DNA of 64,000 nucleotides from Chryseobacterium herbae. GTDB lineage: Bacteria; Bacteroidota; Bacteroidia; Flavobacteriales; Weeksellaceae. Each line of letters starts with the position of its first letter. Position 1 is the first letter of the stretch. Below, piece after piece: positions 60,220-64,000 of this stretch. Below the pieces are notes generated by a model. The model ran no database searches. It worked only from the letters and a program-made list of their open reading frames with translations, and was not told the DNA's origin. The position numbers and the translations under genes were made by a program. Where the stretch lies: assembly GCF_025154075.1 (NCBI RefSeq), contig NZ_JAOAMU010000007.1, positions 244,822 to 308,821 of the forward strand, written 5' to 3'.

Positions 60220-62103
60220 ATGAACTTAGATCAAAATATATACTCCAAAGAATCTGTAAAGGCAAGAATGCTTCAGAATGCCACCAAAGTGTGGGGACTG
60301 AAAAGCCCGCAATCTCTGGACCCTTTTGTAAAGCTACTGATAGACGCATTCAGTACGGAAGTCTTTAAAGCCAATAACGAGATTCAGACCGTCAATGCCC
60401 GTATCCTGGAGAAACTGGCCAAACTTCTGACACCATCCATTTATACCCATCCGATTCCGGCTCATGCGGTGGCTTTTACGCTGCCTTATGATTCCTCGGA
60501 AGTATTGTTGGAGCACACGGAATTCTTTTTTCGCAAGCAGATGACCTCTACGGTGAAATCAGAATCGGACAAACAGCTGAATATTCCTTTTACACCGGTA
60601 GGAAATGTACGGATCAATAAAGTACAGACGGCCGTGATGTTTGTAGGAAATACCTGCTATAGCATCGACGACAGGCTTAATAAAATTCCGGTAGCCAGAT
60701 TTCAGGGGAAACCTGAGGATTACAGAAAGATCACCATCGGTGTAGACGTCAGCAGGTATGTGAGCGAGAATTTCCCTAAATATTTAAGCGTATTCTGTTC
60801 AAACCCGGCTTTTGAGCATATGGATTTTGTCTACAAGCTTCTTCCTTATATCACGGTGACGAGCAATGGAAATCCTTTATTTGTAAGGGAAGGTCTCAGT
60901 TATCTCAACAATAATCAGCCTGAAGGATATGAGCAGATGTTCAGGGAACAGTCTATCCGGAACAAAGCTATTGAAGATATTAAAAGCATTTACCGTCATA
61001 AATTCATAGAAATAACAGGACTTTCCAACAGTCTTTTCTCAGAACCCGGAAAATTGCCACAGAACCTGGATTTTCTGGAGGGAAAAGAGGAAATCAAGAA
61101 ACAGATTGGAGATAAGCGTTATCTATGGCTTACTTTCGAGTTTCCGCCACAGTTTTCTGCCGAGATCTTAGATAATTTTTCATTTGTGATGAATGCTTTC
61201 CCGGTTTACAACAGAGGCTGGAAGAAAACAGAATACAGTCTGGATATCATGGGGAACAATATTCCTCTGGTAACAGACGAAGGCGAGCATTTCCTTTATG
61301 TGGATGAAGTTCAGGACGGTGACGGAAGAAAATATACCGAGATCCCTTTTACCCCTGCAGATGATCTTAAAAAAGGTTTGTACACCGTAAGAAAAGGCGG
61401 AATGGAGCGTTTCACCAACAGAAACGCAGTAGATATGATCGCCAATGTACTGGAACTGACCAGAGATGAGATCGCTGCATTTTCACTTTTAAACAGAGAT
61501 AATGTTAAAGGAGTCCTCAGCGAAATGTCCGACAAAATGAAGACGATGGTACAAAAGGTGAACAACGCCAAAAGAAATATCAGACAGGAGCTGAATTACG
61601 TCATCATGGAGCCTGTAGAGAAAACAGATCATACGTATGCTTCTTTCTGGGTGACACACTGTACTTTGGCCAATCATATGCGTCCGGGAACGGAGCTTTC
61701 CAATCAGCTGAAATCGCAGACAGTGGTACTTCTTACTGAAACCATTGGGGGTGCGGAAGAGCAGAAAGGAACAGACAGTATTCAGGCTTATAAATATGCC
61801 TTAACCACAAGAGACAAGATCATTTCTCTGGAGGACGTTAAAAACTATTGCAGAATGATCCTTAAAGATGAGGTGAAGGAAGTAAGGGTAAGAAGAGGAA
61901 CCATGGTCAGTAACCGTCCTAAAGAAGGTTTTGTAAGAACTGTTGAGGTGGAAATTATTCCTCAGAACTATTCTTTTTACGGAAGAGCCTACTGGGAAAA
62001 TATGGCCAATATCCTCAGAAACCAGATCATTTCAAAAGCTATTGACGGGATCGAATATGTTGTAAAAATAAACAATGAAGACATCGATCTAGATGAAATA
62101 TAA
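60220..62103 (+). CDS. tssF: TssF-like T6SS baseplate protein
   Basis: 627 aa. The start 'SKESVKARMLQNATKVWGLKSPQSLDPFVKLLIDAFSTEVFKANNEIQTVNARILEKLAKLLTP' is the TssF N-terminal pattern (an 'ARxLEKLxxLLxP' helix followed by 'HPIPAHAVAFTLP'). The C terminus ('DKIISLEDVKNYCRMILKDEVKEVRVRRG') fits the family. TssF pairs with TssG to form the wedge arms. tssG, expected next in most clusters, is absent; a lipoprotein gene follows after 18 bp. Confidence 0.87.
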   Translation: MNLDQNIYSKESVKARMLQNATKVWGLKSPQSLDPFVKLLIDAFSTEVFKANNEIQTVNARILEKLAKLLTPSIYTHPIPAHAVAFTLPYDSSEVLLEHTEFFFRKQMTSTVKSESDKQLNIPFTPVGNVRINKVQTAVMFVGNTCYSIDDRLNKIPVARFQGKPEDYRKITIGVDVSRYVSENFPKYLSVFCSNPAFEHMDFVYKLLPYITVTSNGNPLFVREGLSYLNNNQPEGYEQMFREQSIRNKAIEDIKSIYRHKFIEITGLSNSLFSEPGKLPQNLDFLEGKEEIKKQIGDKRYLWLTFEFPPQFSAEILDNFSFVMNAFPVYNRGWKKTEYSLDIMGNNIPLVTDEGEHFLYVDEVQDGDGRKYTEIPFTPADDLKKGLYTVRKGGMERFTNRNAVDMIANVLELTRDEIAAFSLLNRDNVKGVLSEMSDKMKTMVQKVNNAKRNIRQELNYVIMEPVEKTDHTYASFWVTHCTLANHMRPGTELSNQLKSQTVVLLTETIGGAEEQKGTDSIQAYKYALTTRDKIISLEDVKNYCRMILKDEVKEVRVRRGTMVSNRPKEGFVRTVEVEIIPQNYSFYGRAYWENMANILRNQIISKAIDGIEYVVKINNEDIDLDEI

Positions 62104-62121
62104 CCAAACAAACTATAAAAT

Positions 62122-63054
62122 ATGAGAAAAATTATCGTACTTGCTATGGCCCTGACCTTTACATCGGTGAGTGTCATCAGCTGTAAAAAAGACGTCAGTA
62201 AACTGGGGAAATCTGTTTTGAATCTTGGAGGGGCGGATGATGCCAACGCGATCATTGATTTTAACAACAATTTTTTAGATTCGTATAAGAGCACATCCAG
62301 ACATATCGAAGGTATCCTTAAATATGCTGATGCCGCCGCTGCAAAAGCAAAAGGAGAGAACGTAATGATCATGCCTATCGTGATCAGCTCGATGGACTAT
62401 TCATTCGGAAAGATCAAAGAAGTGCCGTCGGGATTTGGAAAAGACAAAGCCGCTATAGAAGCAGACTTTAATAGCTATAAAGCCAAAAAGGAAAATATAG
62501 AGAAGAAGTTTGAAGAGCTTAAATCTTATATGACTTCTGAAGACTATAAAGATGATAAGGGTGCAAAAGCGGATGCCATTACAAAAGAAATTGAAACCGA
62601 GGCGCAGGCTTTATTTATTTCCGGAGAAAATGTGATAGCCAAGATCAAACCGGGAACAGATGCTGCTGAAGAAGTGGTGCTGAAAGATCATCCGATGAAA
62701 GAATACATCATCTCTTCGAAGAGTATAATGAATTCCTTGGATGCTAATATTGATCTTCTGGACAAGCAGTATTCAGGAAAATTCAACGAAGCTGAAGCTC
62801 AGAAAAAGTATGATGAGCTTGCCAAAACAGTAGAAGCGAATTCAAAATTAGATTTCAATGTGAAAGATCCACAGTATTCTTATAAAAAATCACAGTTTGA
62901 AAGCTTCAATAAAACGGCTTCAGGCTTTTTGGATACCTACAGAAAACTGATCCGTGATGCTAAAGGAACAGGAAAAATTTCCGACAGCGATATCCAGCAG
63001 ATCGATTCTTCTTATGAATCCGTATTGAATTCATACAATTCATTTGTAAAATAA
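62122..63054 (+). CDS. DUF3829-like lipoprotein in the tssE-tssF operon
   Basis: 310 aa. 'MRKIIVLAMALTFTSVSVISCKKD' has a lipobox (VISC). The mature protein is all-helical and charged, resembling DUF3829 (YiiG-type) lipoproteins ('IDFNNNFLDSYKSTSRHIEGI', 'QIDSSYESVLNSYNSFVK'). It lies 18 bp after tssF with a terminator behind, so it is probably co-expressed with the baseplate genes. Bacteroidota T6SSs have subtype-specific envelope parts including a lipoprotein. This could be one, but I cannot show it. Confidence 0.75.
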   Translation: MRKIIVLAMALTFTSVSVISCKKDVSKLGKSVLNLGGADDANAIIDFNNNFLDSYKSTSRHIEGILKYADAAAAKAKGENVMIMPIVISSMDYSFGKIKEVPSGFGKDKAAIEADFNSYKAKKENIEKKFEELKSYMTSEDYKDDKGAKADAITKEIETEAQALFISGENVIAKIKPGTDAAEEVVLKDHPMKEYIISSKSIMNSLDANIDLLDKQYSGKFNEAEAQKKYDELAKTVEANSKLDFNVKDPQYSYKKSQFESFNKTASGFLDTYRKLIRDAKGTGKISDSDIQQIDSSYESVLNSYNSFVK

Positions 63055-63075
63055 GGATTAGAATATAATTTATAG

Positions 63076-63107
63076 AAAAAGACTGATACATGTTATCAGT
63101 CTTTTTT
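63076..63107 (+). terminator. Intrinsic terminator of the tssE-tssF-lipoprotein operon
   Basis: Stem GACTGATA (63081-63088) / TATCAGTC (63094-63101) flanked by A5 and T6, loop CATGT. Confidence 0.88.
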
Positions 63108-63202
63108 GTTTTTACTGACTTAAGGAATTTTCAACCTGAGACTTTTAAAGAAAAAATTCAGCGCAGTTTTTAAGGTAATTGTTAAAAATAAGCGTCTACT
63201 GG

Positions 63203-63232
63203 TAACTTCCAACCTTCCTCTTCCAGTTCCCT
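63203..63232. repeat. CTTCC arm of repeat family 2
   Basis: ACTTCCAACCTTCCTCTTCC then AGTTCCC resembles the right arms at 1718-1741 and 50371-50400. No clear facing GGAAG arm here, so it is a partial copy. Confidence 0.5.
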
Positions 63233-63406
63233 TAATTTTAATTTTCTTAACCGGAGCCTCAGTTAAATGAGCCCAATTGATTCTGAAGACGGCATCCTGA
63301 AAATTTAACTAAAATTAAACTTTAATAAAAACTTTCCGGTTCATACAATTCCATAAAATTCCGTAATTTTGCACATCGTGATTTTCAGGCAGAGTCACTT
63401 CAAATT

Positions 63407-64000
63407 ATGAGCAAATCAACAGAATATATAGAAGTTTACGGAGCACGTGAACACAACCTTAAAAATATTAATGTTAAGATCCCGCGAAACGAGCTGGTAG
63501 TGATTACCGGGCTTTCCGGAAGCGGAAAATCTTCTTTGGCTTTTGATACGATCTTTGCCGAAGGACAGCGCCGTTATATTGAAACATTTTCAGCGTATGC
63601 GCGTCAGTTTTTAGGCGGTTTGGAGCGTCCTGACGTAGACAAAATCGAAGGACTTTCTCCGGTTATTGCCATCGAGCAGAAAACAACCAATAAAAACCCA
63701 CGTTCCACGGTAGGAACGGTTACTGAGCTTTATGATTACCTGCGTCTTTTATATGCAAGGGTTTCCGATGCCTACTCTCTGTCTACAGGGAAAAGATTGG
63801 TAAGCTACACGGAAGACCAGATCCTGGATACGATCAAAGAAAATTATAAAGGCGAAAAAATAATGCTGATGGCTCCTGTGGTACGTTCCAGAAAGGGACA
63901 TTACCATGAACTTTTCGTGCAGATGGCCAAGAAAGGCTATGGCCAGGCAAGAATCGACGGTGAACTTCAGGATATTGAATACGATCTGAAACTTGACCGT
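63407..64000 (+). CDS. uvrA: Excinuclease ABC subunit A (UvrA), 5' part
   Basis: 198 codons from ATG 63407 to the window edge. 'YIEVYGAREHNLKNINVKIPRNELVVITGLSGSGKSSLAFDTIFAEGQRRYIETFSAYARQFLG' is the UvrA N terminus with the first Walker A (GLSGSGKSS). 'PDVDKIEGLSPVIAIEQKTTNKNPRSTVGTVTELYDYLRLLYAR' contains the Q-loop and ABC-signature-side region. It is the DNA damage-recognition ATPase of nucleotide excision repair. The rest of the gene is outside the window. Confidence 0.97.
   Translation, partial: MSKSTEYIEVYGAREHNLKNINVKIPRNELVVITGLSGSGKSSLAFDTIFAEGQRRYIETFSAYARQFLGGLERPDVDKIEGLSPVIAIEQKTTNKNPRSTVGTVTELYDYLRLLYARVSDAYSLSTGKRLVSYTEDQILDTIKENYKGEKIMLMAPVVRSRKGHYHELFVQMAKKGYGQARIDGELQDIEYDLKLDR

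Larger units (their letters stand above)
63055..63406. other. Gene-free interval before uvrA
   Basis: Contains the operon terminator (63076-63107), one arm of repeat family 2 (63203-63232) and a -7 element TAATTTTG (63364-63371) about 35 bp before the uvrA start. Nothing coding seen. Confidence 0.6.

Overview
The window looks like a chromosomal segment of a Flavobacteriia/Weeksellaceae bacterium close to Chryseobacterium (Bacteroidota). The signs are AT-rich DNA, promoters of the Bacteroidota form (TTG or TTTG, 18-22 nt, TAnnTTTG), seven secreted proteins ending in a type IX secretion (T9SS) type A sorting domain, many small outer-membrane beta-barrels with 'NAQ/SAQ' signal-peptide ends, and an ATP synthase operon that stops after the gamma subunit. 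Most genes are on the + strand. I saw no rRNA, tRNA, insertion sequence or CRISPR array.

Layout. 0-12 kb: 5' part of a ClC chloride/proton exchanger (-), an NmrA-like oxidoreductase with an HxlR regulator, two small membrane proteins, a 2-oxoacid dehydrogenase E2 and a SAM-hydrolase-like enzyme (-), phoH, four small outer-membrane barrels and a lipoprotein, then ffh (-). 12-17.6 kb: an F-type ATP synthase operon (small membrane protein, atpB, E, F, H, A, G) with two large intergenic hairpins. 18-28.3 kb: CorC/HlyC-type membrane protein, clpS, a T9SS metalloprotease, udk, a DivIC/FtsB-like protein, the small subunit of methylmalonyl-CoA mutase, a DinB-like protein, a THUMP-like methyltransferase, a His-rich lipoprotein and an M20 dipeptidase. 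This stretch carries several dispersed repeat families. 28.5-33 kb: four consecutive T9SS cargo genes. 33-42.7 kb: SDR enzyme, etfB-etfA behind a perfect 18-bp palindrome, bifunctional nuclease, nucleoside permease, an ECF sigma / membrane anti-sigma / barrel-protein set, and a thiolase. 43-46.2 kb: a lipoprotein with a JAMM-like motif, followed by three tandem copies of a small Cys-containing secreted protein. 46.4-55 kb: UMF1-type MFS transporter, T9SS reprolysin-like protease, mevalonate kinase plus UbiA prenyltransferase, proline dehydrogenase, a T9SS protein. 55-64 kb: an XRE regulator (-), an 840-bp gene-free region packed with imperfect TTTACA-NN-TGTAAA palindromes, an M14 carboxypeptidase, a DUF4920 protein (-), an APC permease, a tssE-tssF-lipoprotein piece of a Bacteroidota type VI secretion system (T6SSiii), and the 5' part of uvrA.

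The strongest unexplained signal is the 55.5-56.3 kb array. About ten related 14-bp palindromes lie between the XRE gene and the M14 gene. One copy contains the -7 element of the XRE gene's own promoter, and another lies just upstream of the M14 gene. Other points worth a second look are the lipoprotein/triplicated-gene locus, the detached T6SS gene set, the palindrome over the etfBA promoter, the hairpin after atpE, and a small duplication that carries a broken dinB start to the front of the methyltransferase gene.
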